In this document: in pieces, positions 51,134-59,400 of the stretch
Numbering within the stretch: the stretch's first letter is position 1
Layout of the letters: each line of letters begins with the position of its first letter
From: JAGRGG01 sp965217265
GTDB lineage: Bacteria; Pseudomonadota; Alphaproteobacteria; Geminicoccales; Geminicoccaceae
NCBI GenBank assembly: GCA_965217265.1
Contig: CBDCHP010000009.1
Location: 62,001 to 126,000 of the forward strand
Direction: 5' to 3'
Length of the DNA stretch: 64,000 nt
Position numbers and translations under genes: made by a program
The notes under the pieces: generated by a model
Database searches by the model: none
What the model was told of the DNA's origin: nothing
The model's input: only the letters and a program-made list of their open reading frames with translations

Positions 51134-51244
51134 GAGAGCATCATCACCGTCTTGCCGATCTGGTGTAACGCGCAACACCGAGTGTGGTTTCGTCGCCGGC
51201 CGTGAAGCGCAAAACAGGCTTGAACGAAAAAATTGCCCTTCCTT

Positions 51245-51270
51245 GGAACTTTGTTTGCCTATCCGTGGTT
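51245..51270 (+). promoter_or_regulatory. Candidate EcfG promoter P1, upstream of a terminator
   Basis: GGAAC at 51245-51249, 17-base spacer, GGTT at 51267-51270. It points toward nepR but is 378 bp upstream, and a strong terminator lies only ~32-63 bp downstream of the -10, so P1 most likely drives a short RNA. Confidence 0.6.
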
Positions 51271-51275
51271 CATGA

Positions 51276-51333
51276 AGCGCTTCTCTAACCCGATTCGATT
51301 TCGCCCCGCCCAAACGGCGGGGCGTTTCTTTTT
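51276..51333 (+). ncRNA. Candidate short stress-induced RNA
   Basis: The interval from the predicted start of P1 (~51276) to the T-run of the terminator at 51302-51333 would yield an RNA of about 58 nt with a 3' GC hairpin. No ribosome site precedes the ATG at 51272. No gene ends here on the plus strand that would need this terminator. Entirely inferred from promoter-terminator spacing. Confidence 0.35.
51302..51333 (+). terminator. Rho-independent terminator
   Basis: CGCCCCGCC-caaac-GGCGGGGCG (9-bp perfect stem, 51302-51324) followed by TTTCTTTTT. A strong intrinsic terminator on the plus strand. Confidence 0.85.
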
Positions 51334-51396
51334 CAGGTCGTGCCCTTATGATGCCCGTTCGGCGGCCGCCTTTGGCAAAACCGAAAAGCAAGCGGG

Positions 51397-51422
51397 GGAA
51401 CCAGTGTTACACCCCAGCGGTT
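51397..51422 (+). promoter_or_regulatory. Candidate EcfG promoter P2 for nepR-phyR
   Basis: GGAAC at 51397-51401, 17-base spacer, GGTT at 51419-51422, downstream of the terminator and upstream of nepR on the same strand. It would give a ~218-nt leader. Confidence 0.55.
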
Positions 51423-51574
51423 TGCGGTCTGGCTTTTCTTCAAGCTGAACTCGAATCGTCAAAAGCAGCAGCCTTCGAGAAAACCCGGCTCTACGAGTGC
51501 AAAGCAACCATGAAATTCCGCTCAGCAGCCCGCCTACAGCGCGCTGCCCACGGCAGCGACAGGGCTCTGGGGCC

Positions 51575-51600
51575 GGAACCGACACGAGGACATCCTGTTC
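51575..51600 (+). promoter_or_regulatory. Candidate EcfG promoter P3, proximal to nepR
   Basis: GGAAC at 51575-51579, 16-17 base spacer, TGTTC at 51596-51600. It lies closest to nepR (start ~48 bp downstream), but the -10 is a poorer match (TGTT or GTTC instead of GGTT). Confidence 0.45.
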
Positions 51601-51647
51601 GCTCGGCCGCGGGTTTCGGTGGGGGGCACTTATGGGTTTCGCACACG

Positions 51648-51854
51648 ATGAGCGCTGACCCTAAATCTCACCCCCGACCCTCGAAGGACGAGGGCGAAAA
51701 GGACGGTCGCGTGCCGGAAGACACGGGTTTTGATCGCTGGCTCAATCGTCAATTGCACAAGATCTATGACCCGATCTTGGATGAAACGATCCCCGATGAT
51801 ATCAACGACCTGCTCGAACGCTTCGAGCGCCGCGACGCTGATGAAGAGGGTTGA
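51648..51854 (+). CDS. nepR: Anti-sigma factor NepR
   Basis: 68 aa. FDRWLNRQLHKIYDPILDETIPDDINDLLERFERRD is the NepR helical core (L-x-x-x-Y-D-x-x-x-x-E-x-x-P-D-x-x-x-x-L-L). NepR holds EcfG inactive until phosphorylated PhyR binds it. ATG 51648 is chosen since conservation begins downstream of it; the frame is open farther upstream. The stop overlaps the region just before phyR; one transcript with phyR and the kinase is likely. Confidence 0.9.
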   Translation: MSADPKSHPRPSKDEGEKDGRVPEDTGFDRWLNRQLHKIYDPILDETIPDDINDLLERFERRDADEEG

Positions 51855-51862
51855 TCGTCACC

Positions 51863-52648
51863 ATGTCGAGCCATTTGAGCAAGCAGATCGCGCACGAATT
51901 GCCCTACTTGCGGCGCTACGCCCGGGCGATGGCGGGCGATCAGTCGCTCGGCGACGAGGCGGTCAAAACCGTTTTGCAAGCGCTCTTGGACGGTCGGGCG
52001 CCGCTCGATGCCAAGCGGGTCAGGCTCTCGCTCTACCGCGCCTTCTACACCAACTGGCTGGCCGGCTTCGGCGCTCCCGTCGTCGGCACCCTGGCCAACG
52101 ATCACATCGTCGCCTCGCGCGTCAGCAGCGTGCAGCAACCGTGCCGACACGCCTTGATCTTGAGTGCGCTCGAAGGTATGCGCGTGGCGCAGATCGCCGA
52201 AATCATGGGCAAGAGCGAGCTTGAAGTCGCCAAGCTGATCGGCCAGGCGCACGATGAGATGCACCGTCAACCGCCGACCGCGATCCTCATCATCGAGGAT
52301 GAGCCGATCATCGCGCTCGACATCGCGACGGCGGTCGAGCGGCAAGGCCACAGCGTCATCGGCATCGCCATGACCCACAAAGACGCGATCGAGCTGGCGC
52401 GCGCGAAACCCCCCGGGCTCGTCCTCGCCGACATCCAGCTCGCCGACGACAGTTCCGGCATCGAGGCGGTGCGCGAGATCTTAGAAGCGCACACGACGCC
52501 CGTCATCTTCATCACCGCCTTTCCCGAGCGGCTGCTCACCGGCGAGCGGCCCGAGCCGGCCTTCTTGCTCACCAAGCCCTTCGACCCCGAGACGTTGAAC
52601 GTCGCCATCGCGCAGGCCCTGGTCGGTCGACAATCCCTCGCGGCTTGA
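51863..52648 (+). CDS. phyR: General stress response regulator PhyR
   Basis: 261 aa. The N-terminal sigma-like domain (LPYLRRYARAMAGDQSLGDEAV, SALEGMRVAQIAEIMGKSELEVAKLI) mimics EcfG. The C-terminal receiver has EDEPIIALDIATAVE and phosphoacceptor D190 (VLADIQLADDSSG). On phosphorylation the sigma-like domain sequesters NepR and frees EcfG. ATG 51863 with GAGGGTTG site, nine bases after nepR. It is followed after 15 bases by its probable kinase. Confidence 0.97.
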   Translation: MSSHLSKQIAHELPYLRRYARAMAGDQSLGDEAVKTVLQALLDGRAPLDAKRVRLSLYRAFYTNWLAGFGAPVVGTLANDHIVASRVSSVQQPCRHALILSALEGMRVAQIAEIMGKSELEVAKLIGQAHDEMHRQPPTAILIIEDEPIIALDIATAVERQGHSVIGIAMTHKDAIELARAKPPGLVLADIQLADDSSGIEAVREILEAHTTPVIFITAFPERLLTGERPEPAFLLTKPFDPETLNVAIAQALVGRQSLAA

Positions 52649-52663
52649 AGGACGACGGCGCAC

Positions 52664-54274
52664 ATGCCTGAAGCCGGCCAACGGCGCGCGCTGCGGGGCC
52701 TGGCACAACGGTTCAACAGCCTGCAAGCCCGAATGGCTTTGATTCTGGGTATCGTGCTCGTACCCTCCTTGCTCTACTCGTTCTGGCAGGCGCTCGACGC
52801 TTATCAAAGCGAGCAGGCGAACCGAACCAACGCAACGGTCCGCTTCCTCGAAGCCGTTGCCGGCGAGATCGACGCCTTCTTCACCGCCGCCAGTACCGAC
52901 TTAAAGCAAACGATCGACGCCTTCGCCGACGATCAAGGTCCGATCTGCACCGACCTGCTGCGACGATTGTCCGAGAACCAGACCCCCTATCAGGGCATCC
53001 GGCTCATCGACGCCGAGGGTGAGACCCTGTGCGCGGCCGGAATCGGTACCGATCAGCAAGGCTTTCCCAGCGTCGCCTTCGCGCTGCACGGCGCCATCGA
53101 AACGTCGGCGACGCTCGCCGGCAACATTGATCCAACGGCTTTGAGCGGGATGCTGAACAACGTGTCCAACCTGCCGCCCGAGGCGGTCGTCGGCCTCGTC
53201 GACGCGCAGGGAAACTATCTAGGTGGCCCTTCGACGGCGGCGAGTCTGCCGAACGAGGACGCCGTGCAAGAACTGATCGGGCGGCCGCGCCAACCGCTCG
53301 ACGCCCCCGGTCGCGACGCGAGCGAGCGCACCTATTTCGCCGTTCCGGCACCGCAGGCGCATTATTACGTCATCGGCGGATTACCGATCGCGACGGCGTG
53401 GGCTTGGCTGAACCACACCCTGCTCGTCGGCCTCTTGCTGCCGCCCTTGATGCTCAGCCTCGCGGTCGGGGTGATCTGGATCGCCAGCGACTACCTCGTC
53501 AACCGGCACATCCGCCGTCTGGCGCTCGCCACCCGCGCCTACAGCCGGGGCGAGAGCGACGCCTTCTTGCACGATCTGCGCGGCGCACCGAACGAGTTGC
53601 GCGAATTGGCCGCGGCGTTCGCGCGCATGGCGCAACGCGTGTACGACCGCGAGGAGCGGCTGCGCGGCACGATCGAGCAGCGCGAAGAAAACCTGCGCGA
53701 GATCCACCACCGTATCAAGAACAACCTGCAGATCGTGACCAGCCTTCTCAACCTGCGCGCCCGGCGCTCGGTCAGTCCCGAAGCGCGCGAATCGCTCGCC
53801 GAGGCGCAGGCCCGCATCAAGGCGCTGGCACTCGTACACCGCTCGCTCTACGCCCTCGACGAACAACAGCAGATCGATTTCGCCGCGTTCTTGCACGAGC
53901 TTGCGACGGCGATCGAGGATGGGATCGGTCGCAACCGCGACAACATCCGGCTTCAGGTCACCGCCGCATCCCTCTTCGTGAGCGCCGATCAGGCCATACC
54001 TTTGGCCCTCATGGTCGTCGAGGCGGTGAGCAACGCCTACAAGCACGCTTTTCCCGACGATCGCGGCCCGATCGCCGACGGTCGTATCCGCGTCGAACTG
54101 CATCAAGCAGACGACCGGCACGGGCGGCTGACCATCGCCGACAACGGGGTGGGCGGCGAGGCAACGGTGCTGAGCCTGACCTTGATTCGCATGTTCGTCA
54201 AACAATTGCAGGGTCAGATCGACGTCGCGCACGAGAACGGTCTGCGTCTCGCCGTCACCTTTCCGCGGGCTTAA
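52664..54274 (+). CDS. HisKA_2 sensor histidine kinase (PhyK-like)
   Basis: 536 aa. TM helix about 24-46, periplasmic sensor region about 47-240, second TM about 245-272, a HAMP-like linker, then LREIHHRIKNNLQIVTSLLNLRARR, the H-R-x-K-N-N H-box of HisKA_2 kinases, and an HATPase domain (VVEAVSNAYKHAFP, LTIADNGVGG). Kinases of this class adjacent to phyR control the general stress response. The sensed signal is unknown. Translationally close to phyR (15 bp). Confidence 0.92.
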   Translation: MPEAGQRRALRGLAQRFNSLQARMALILGIVLVPSLLYSFWQALDAYQSEQANRTNATVRFLEAVAGEIDAFFTAASTDLKQTIDAFADDQGPICTDLLRRLSENQTPYQGIRLIDAEGETLCAAGIGTDQQGFPSVAFALHGAIETSATLAGNIDPTALSGMLNNVSNLPPEAVVGLVDAQGNYLGGPSTAASLPNEDAVQELIGRPRQPLDAPGRDASERTYFAVPAPQAHYYVIGGLPIATAWAWLNHTLLVGLLLPPLMLSLAVGVIWIASDYLVNRHIRRLALATRAYSRGESDAFLHDLRGAPNELRELAAAFARMAQRVYDREERLRGTIEQREENLREIHHRIKNNLQIVTSLLNLRARRSVSPEARESLAEAQARIKALALVHRSLYALDEQQQIDFAAFLHELATAIEDGIGRNRDNIRLQVTAASLFVSADQAIPLALMVVEAVSNAYKHAFPDDRGPIADGRIRVELHQADDRHGRLTIADNGVGGEATVLSLTLIRMFVKQLQGQIDVAHENGLRLAVTFPRA

Positions 54275-54371
54275 AGTTGCTTCATCTCGCGGTGGGTCGG
54301 CGACCACGCCTTGCCGACGGTTGGGGTTCCTGTTAACGTCAACTTTCGACAGCGCCGAAGATGGTCGCCTT

Positions 54372-54396
54372 GGAACCTTCTGTTCGAGTCGAGGTT
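54372..54396 (+). promoter_or_regulatory. Candidate EcfG autoregulatory promoter
   Basis: GGAAC at 54372-54376, 16-base spacer, GGTT at 54393-54396, about 45 bp upstream of the ecfG start. The pattern matches P1 and P2. Predicts positive autoregulation of ecfG. Confidence 0.65.
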
Positions 54397-54441
54397 AACC
54401 ATTTTGGTCGAATCAAGATCAACGACAACATGAGGGCAAAC

Positions 54442-55071
54442 ATGGGCATCTTTCGGGAGGACGTCGCCGAACTGGTACCCCAGCTTCGCGCGTTCGCACG
54501 CAGCCTCACGAGCGGCGATGTTCACCTCGCGGACGACCTTGTCCAGGACACGATCGTCAACGCGCTCCAGGCCCAATCGCAGTTCACGCCTGGTACGAAC
54601 CTGAAAGCCTGGATGTTCACGATCCTGCGCAACCGCTTTCGCAGCCTCATCACCCGCAAGCACGTCAAGTCCGAGATCCAGGACGACGATCTGGAGCGCA
54701 AGTGGTGGACGCCGGCGACGCAGGAAACCGGTCTTGAGATCGCGGCGTTCAAGCGCGCGTTCGCCAAGCTCTCCGACGCGCACCGCGAAGTCCTGGTGCT
54801 GGTCGGCGTGCATGGCATGCGCTACGAGCAGATCGCCGCGATCTGCCACTGCGAAGTCGGCACGGTGAAAAGCCGCGTCAACCGCGCCCGCACGCTCTTG
54901 AAAAAGATGCTCCTGGACGGCGACGTGCCGGTGCGCGCCGAGGCCCTGCCCGCAGCGACTTTGGCCAGTGCCAACACCGTTGCAGCCGACGTTGACCATG
55001 TGACGGCAGAAAACCTGTTAGGCGGCCTCGCCGACGCTGCGGCAGCACCTGTCGAGGCGTTGCGCCACTAA
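54442..55071 (+). CDS. ecfG: General stress ECF sigma factor EcfG
   Basis: 209 aa ECF sigma. Region 2 LRAFARSLTSGDVHLADDLVQDTIVNALQAQSQFTPGTNLKAWMFTILRNRFRS and region 4 LSDAHREVLVLVGVHGMRYEQIAAICHCEVGTVKSRVNRART are of the ECF15/EcfG group. A Gly/Ala-rich C-terminal tail follows. ATG 54442 has GAGGG upstream; ATG 54430 is an alternative, and anything before the promoter at 54372 cannot be used by that transcript. Ends at a strong bidirectional terminator. Confidence 0.95.
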   Translation: MGIFREDVAELVPQLRAFARSLTSGDVHLADDLVQDTIVNALQAQSQFTPGTNLKAWMFTILRNRFRSLITRKHVKSEIQDDDLERKWWTPATQETGLEIAAFKRAFAKLSDAHREVLVLVGVHGMRYEQIAAICHCEVGTVKSRVNRARTLLKKMLLDGDVPVRAEALPAATLASANTVAADVDHVTAENLLGGLADAAAAPVEALRH

Positions 55072-55080
55072 CGGGTGACA

Positions 55081-55120
55081 GGTAAAAGACCCCGATCGGC
55101 GTTGATCGGGGTCTTTTACC
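55081..55120. terminator. Bidirectional Rho-independent terminator
   Basis: A perfect 17-bp inverted repeat GGTAAAAGACCCCGATC around the loop GGCGTT. The A-run and T-run at the two ends make it a terminator in both directions, between ecfG and the convergent hydrolase-OsmC gene. Confidence 0.92.
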
Positions 55121-55147
55121 ATGCAAAGACGTCTTCGACCGCTGCTC

Positions 55148-56367
55148 CTAACCTTTGCTGGTGACGATCTGCACTTCGCTGTGCAGCGTGCGGTGAACGG
55201 GGCATTTGTCGGCGATCTCCAAGAGTTTCGCGCGTTGCTCTTGATCGAGCGGTCCGTTTAGGCGAATCGTCCGCTCGATCCGATCGATCTTGCCTGCCTT
55301 GGTTTCGCAATCGGCACAATCGGCGGCGTGGATCTTGGCGTGCTTGAGCGCGACCGCGATCCCTGCGAGCGGCCACCGTTTGCGATCGGCGTAGAGGCGG
55401 ACGGTCATCGCGGTGCAAGCCCCCAAACCGGCCAAGAGCAGGTCGTAGGGGGTGGGGCCGGTGTTCGTGCCGCCGATGTCGGTCGGCTCGTCGGCGAGCA
55501 GCCGGTGATCACCGGCGGCGATGTTCTGCTGGAACTTGCCCTCGCCGGTCTCCTCCACCACGACCTCGCCCTCCAAGGCCGCGTGCGGCATGGGCGGCTC
55601 GGCGTCGAGGTAGCGGCGAACCCAGCCGGCGACCACGTCGGCGACGAAGCGGGCGTCGGCGCGCTTGGTGAGCAGGTGGTCGGCGCCGTCCAGGCCGACG
55701 AAGCTCTTGGGATGCTTGGCCGCCGCGAACAGCCGCGTCGCGTTCTCGATGCCGACCGTCGCATCGGTCGGGCTGTGCATGACAAGAAGCGCCTTCTTCA
55801 GCCCCCTCAGCGTCGTTTCGAGGTCTTGCGCCCTGAGATCGTCGAGGAAGCTCTTGCGCAGCGCGAACGGACGCCCCTCGATCCGCACGTCGGCTTTCCC
55901 GTCGCGCTCGATCACCGCCGCCTGATCACCGAGCAAGTGGGTGACGTGCGCGGGATCGGCGGGGGCACCGATCGTGACGACCGCCCGCGCCGCCGGCAGC
56001 CGGGGTGCGGCGGCGAGGACGGCGGCCCCGCCGAGCGAGTGACCGATCAAGAGCAGCGGGGGGCGTGCGCCTCGGCCAGATAGGCTGCCGCCGCGAGCAG
56101 GTCGTCGACGTTGCCGCTGAAGGTGGTGTCGGCGAAGTCGCCGCCGCTGTGGCCAAGCCCGGTAAAGTCGAAGCGTAGGACGGCAAAACCCTCGGCCGCG
56201 AGCGCGCGGCTGACGCGCACCGCGGCGACGCTGTCCTTGGCGCAGGTGAAGCAGTGCGCGAACAAGGCGGTCGCCCGCGGTTTGAGACCCATCGGCCGCT
56301 CCAAGCGCCCGACGAGGCCCTGCCCCTCCTTGCCCTCGAAACCAACGTCCAACGTCTCGATGCGCAT
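55148..56367 (-). pseudogene. Alpha/beta hydrolase-OsmC fusion interrupted by a frameshift
   Basis: The 5' part (56367-56047) encodes MRIETLDVGFEGKEGQGLVGRLERP...FDFTGLGHSGGDF...LAEAHAP; the 3' part encodes L-L-L-I-G-H-S-L-G-G (nucleophile elbow), the rest of an alpha/beta hydrolase and a C-terminal OsmC domain with LLAGLGACTAMTVRLYADRK and CPVHRTLHSEV. Together they form the known bifunctional hydrolase/OsmC family. The frame breaks in a run of six Cs (plus-strand G run 56058-56063); one extra C would restore APPLLLIGHSLGG. Either a recent mutation, a slippery tract, or a sequencing error. Confidence 0.85.
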
Positions 56368-56428
56368 GGGAAAACCGTCCTCGTCGATCGCCGCCCTTGT
56401 CGCACGATACGACGGGTACTGAAAGGGT

Positions 56429-59400
56429 TCACGCGTTCACGTTTTCTCGACCGAAGCCCGTTGACGCGTCCGCCGGCGGCGCAGACAGGGCGTCACCTTC
56501 GGCGTCGAGGCACGTCTGGGCGTAGGCGCACAAGCGTTCGGCCGCGGCGTCGGGCGCGCGCAGCCAGTCGATCGACCAGACTCGCCACAACTGCCAGCCC
56601 AGTCGCTCGAACGTCCGCTCGCGCACAAGCGCGGCGGCAGCGTCGACGCTAGGAGCATCGGTGAGAATGCCGAACAGACAGCGGCCGGGCAGGTCGGGAT
56701 GGCCGACGGCGAGTTCCAGACGGCCGATCCCGGCGCCGAGCGGGCCGTAGAGGCTGTAGCCGCGGGCGGCCAGGGCGCCGCCGACGCAGCGCACGAGATC
56801 GCTGACGTGCGGATCGTCCGGATCGAGAGGCTTCGTCGCCGGCCCCGCCGCTGCGGTGAGCAGAGCATGAAGCGCCGCCCGCGCATCGCTCGGGACGGCT
56901 CCAGCTTGGGCAGGGTCTATCGCCCGATCGAGCCTTTGATCGAGCGATGTGAACAGCTCGACCCGTCCGGCGCGCGCGATCAGCCCGCCGAGGCGATCGA
57001 GACCGCGCGGTCGGTCGAGCGACCCCAGATCTTGATCCTCGAACAGCGTCGGGCCGTAGGTCGTCGAGACGAGGACGAGGTCGTACCGCCCGCCCAGATC
57101 GGCGTCGAGGTCGATGACGCGCACGGCTGTCCGGCCACCGGCGAAATCGAGGCCGGTCGAAACCGCTGGCTCCTGGGTGATCAGGACCGCGATCGTGCGG
57201 CGGATCAGTTCGGCTTGCCGTCGATTGAAGGCCAAAACGCAGATCGAACGGTGCTCGCGCCCGATCGCGGCGCGCAGGCACGCGACCACCCGCGCCGCGA
57301 GCGACCGCGCCTCGATCGGATTGGTCGCGGCGTCTGGATCGTATCGCCCCGGCACCGCGTGCCGTCGCACCCCGCCCGGGCGGGGCGAGGGAAAGAAGGT
57401 CGAAACCTCGACCCCGAGCGCCGCGCGACTGAGCGTGAACAGATCGCCTCTACCATCGTCGGCCGGCACGTCGGCGCCGTCTCTCGCCGCAGGGGCGGTA
57501 TCCACCATCGTGTCGACGAGGGACGTTGTCGGCGCACCTTCAAGATCGCTCATCGCCTTGGTGGAGGCCGGATCGGGCGGGCGGGCGGCGAGATCGGCGG
57601 CGCTCGCCGCCCGGTCCAACGTCCGCGCCCTCGCGTCGAGGCGGGCGAAGCGCGCGCGGGCGGCGTCGAGGGTGGTGCCATCAAGACCAGCGGTCGCCGG
57701 ATCGTCCGTCGCGTGGCGCCGCGCCAGCGTTTGGCACAAAGCGAGGTCGAGCAGGGCGTTGCGGTCGGTGATGGCTTCGTCTTCGGCAAAGGCCAACAAC
57801 CGATCGAGGCCGAGCGTGGCCAGCGTCTTGCTCGACGGAGAAACCGGTTCCGCCAGCGCCCGTTCGAGCGCGGCGATACGCCCGTCCCGTCGGATGGCCG
57901 AAGCGTGCAGCGCCTTCGCATCGAGCCAACCGGTAGCGGCAAGTTCGGCCTCGGCGCCGGCCGAAGCGCGCGTCGCCGCGAGGTAAGCGCTCAAGGCCGG
58001 ATCGGCCTCGACGAGAGCCGTCCGCAAGGCGGGCGGTGCCGCTTCGAGCGCCGGATCGGCGAAGAGCCGCCGCAGGGCCGCGACCCGCCCCGGATCGAGC
58101 CCGTCGGGATCGACGCCGAACGGTTTTGGACCGTAGCGGATCGTGGCCGTCTCGAAATACGTTGCGAAGGCAACCCGTAGCTCAGGCAGTGCCGCACTTG
58201 TCGTCTCGGGTTTGAGGCCGAGCGCCGCCACGGCCGCGTGCAGCCGCCACAGGCGAAGGCGCGTTGCTTCGGCCTCGTCGATCGCGGCGGCGGGCTCGAC
58301 ACCGTCCGGCAGGGCCCGTAGAGCGTTTTGGACCGATGCGTCATCGAGCGCGGCACGCAAACCCTCGATTACCGCCGCTGGCAACCGCAGCAAAGCCGAC
58401 GCCGCGTCGTTGTCGAGCATCGACGTCGCGCGCTCGGCAAGGCGGGCGGCGCGGTCGAACGGGCGAAGATCTCCCCGGTGTCCCTTGAACGCTTCGCCGA
58501 GCAGGACACGATAGCGCCCGTTCGAGGCGAAGTCGGCCCTCGCTTGCAGGTACGACACGAGGCCACGCAGGTCGGCCTCGACTTCGGCCAAACCCGGCCT
58601 CTGCGGCGGCGCACGCCGCAAAAAACCGGCGTGCGCCGCCCGCGCCGCCTTGACCGATGGCTTGAAGGCGGCAAAGACGCCGCCGGCGGCGAGCGCCTGC
58701 CGGTGGCGCTCCACCTCGATGATCGAGGGCAGCGCGTCGAGCTTGAAACGCTGTTCGAGCCCGGTCTCGGTCGCCGTCAACGCTTCGGCGGCCCCGATTA
58801 TCCGCTTGAGCAGACGGCGTGCGTTGGCGTCGAGGAAACGGGCATCGAACGCGCTCGGATCAATCTCGGGCAAGGCGACGAGAAAGCGCAAGACGCCGAC
58901 GGCGGTGGCGGTCGCAGGCGGTCCTAGCATCGGCCGGATCGTACGGGTCAGCCGTTCCAGCCGATGCAAGCCTTCGACCAGACGATCGCCTGCGACCGCC
59001 CCCGCCGCGAGATCGGCCGCCTCCAGGTTGCTCGGCCACATCTGGGGTGCTTCGGCCAAGACATCCTCGATCGCACGCAGCGCCGCCTGCTGCCTCCCCA
59101 GTTGATCGGTGCGGAGCAGCCAAGGTGCGAGATTGGCCCTGAGCGGTGCCAAACCCGCCGCCACGGCCCCCATGCCGGTGAGCAGTTCGGCGGGCCCGTC
59201 CGCTTGCAGGACGACCCGCACGAGGTCGGGCGGCAACTCGGCCGCGGCGGCGATCAGGCCCGCCACACCCTTCGGCAGCGGGTCGCCGAAACTCTCTGCC
59301 AGAGCGGCTTCCGCCGCCGCCTGCGCGCGCAGGGCTTCGTGCCAAGCGGCGAGGTGGCGGCGCAGCGCCGTCCGGTCGGCCGCACGGCCGACAGCGCCGA

